Shown piece after piece: positions 63,431 to 64,000 of a DNA stretch of 64,000 nt. The translations under genes were made by a program, and so were the position numbers. Origin of the DNA: Desulfosarcina widdelii (lineage in GTDB: Bacteria; Desulfobacterota; Desulfobacteria; Desulfobacterales; Desulfosarcinaceae); NCBI RefSeq assembly GCF_009688965.1, contig NZ_AP021875.1, positions 1,550,001-1,614,000 of the forward strand, written 5' to 3'. Positions within the stretch are counted from its first letter, which is position 1. Each line of letters starts with the position of its first letter. Below the pieces are notes generated by a model that saw only the letters and a program-made list of their open reading frames with translations, did not search any database and had not been told where the DNA came from.

Positions 63431-63820
63431 CTAATCGGTTGACATCGGATCGGACATCCGCTGTATGGTTGGTTCATCAGCGATTTTTTCATCTTTCGGC
63501 AGCACAATGGCGGCAACGGGGAGATCGTGATGGTTCCCTCCACTTTCCATCGGAGCTTGCCCCCCTCTGGGGGACAGAAATACCGCCACCGTACCGCTTC
63601 GGTTTTCGCAAAGATCGCATCCGGGCGTCGCAAAGAAGAAGCCGATAACCCGGCCGTCCTTATCGACCCACACTCGACCGATGACGAGGGGGGAAGAACT
63701 GGCAGCGGTTTCCGTTGAACCAGTCGGCACCGCGGAAGGCATCGGATTGGTGCACGCCAGCGCCCCGATCAAAATGGCCCCCCAAAGGGATATGCAGATA
63801 CCGGTTGGTTTGGGCTTCAT
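63431..63820 (-). CDS. Small lipoprotein
   Basis: 129 residues. Signal peptide and lipobox LIGALAC with lipidated Cys at about 23. The mature part begins TNPMPSAVPTGSTETAASS (linker), followed by VIGRVWVDKDGRVIGFFFAT and a CDLC pair. No family recognised. It is upstream of hsp20 on the same strand. Confidence 0.7.
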   Translation of the reverse strand: MKPKPTGICISLWGAILIGALACTNPMPSAVPTGSTETAASSSPLVIGRVWVDKDGRVIGFFFATPGCDLCENRSGTVAVFLSPRGGQAPMESGGNHHDLPVAAIVLPKDEKIADEPTIQRMSDPMSTD

Positions 63821-64000
63821 AAGTCTGCCCTCCCCTGTACCCTGCCATGCCTGGCATTTGACCCCCGCACAAAGATTGTCGACGGGGTCGCTGCCATCGT
63901 CAACGACCGGCCGCCATGGCCTGCCGGTATATCAAAGGCCGAAGAGTATTCAAATCAATCCCGGTCAGAGTTGGATCACCGAGTTCTGACTGTCTCCATA
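63821..64000. other. Right edge, no supported gene
   Basis: Upstream region of the lipoprotein gene. Plus-strand frames here have no ribosome-binding site or recognisable product. Confidence 0.4.

Overview
The window reads as a chromosomal segment of a Gram-negative, moderately GC-rich bacterium. I infer a Desulfobacterota (deltaproteobacterial) anaerobe close to Desulfosarcina or Desulfobacter. The grounds are an LPS core and transport operon, PEP-CTERM sorting, sigma-54 promoters, a DsrE-family protein, a compact-cysteine iron-sulfur flavoprotein, a citramalate route to isoleucine, and a probable UGA-encoded selenoprotein. No rRNA, tRNA, CRISPR array, intact insertion sequence or prophage was seen.

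Layout. 1-6216: the 3' part of a Cu(+) P-type ATPase, an orphan ParA, a 747-residue dynamin-like GTPase, a small Cys/Lys-rich protein and YqgE. 6355-15255: a branched-chain amino acid operon, ilvD-ilvB-ilvN-ilvC-cimA-leuA. It is preceded by a 33-codon leader peptide full of Ile/Leu/Val codons and a classical attenuator. 15421-17515: a PEP-CTERM protein with its own sigma-54 promoter, a repeat-rich gene-poor stretch, and an exported chalcone-isomerase-like protein. 17778-29037: pyrD and a metallo-beta-lactamase-fold hydrolase, then NfeD/SPFH, a flavoprotein, a diguanylate cyclase, small proteins, a second (membrane) dynamin-like GTPase, a signal-less solute-binding-like protein, a Cys/Met-type PLP enzyme, a PNPOx-like protein and a DsrE protein.

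29156-43386: two complete minor-pilin/PilY1 clusters face away from one ~0.95 kb intergenic region. Each starts with a consensus sigma-54 promoter and a FimT/GspH pseudopilin, continues through PilV, PilW, PilX and PilY1, and ends in a small exported protein. The two clusters look like diverged versions of one tip-complex cassette. 43480-52101 (minus strand): a tight run of terC, an FAD oxidoreductase, a HerA-like ATPase, lptF, lptG, waaA and lpxK. 52375-57710: proteins of unknown function, a DUF3617-like protein, a UDP-sugar dehydrogenase and a radical SAM protein. 57765-63820: a pseudouridine synthase, argJ, the small dual-CxxC selenoprotein candidate, an AEC transporter, truA, and a minus-strand group of a universal stress protein, a PilZ-like protein, Hsp20 and a lipoprotein.

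The strongest items beyond routine annotation are: (i) an in-frame UGA with a SECIS-like hairpin inside a small zinc-ribbon protein at 59925-60107; (ii) the ilv leader/attenuator at 6355-6520; (iii) the twin sigma-54-driven minor pilin/PilY1 cassettes, whose pilins carry Asp-rich calcium-type loops.
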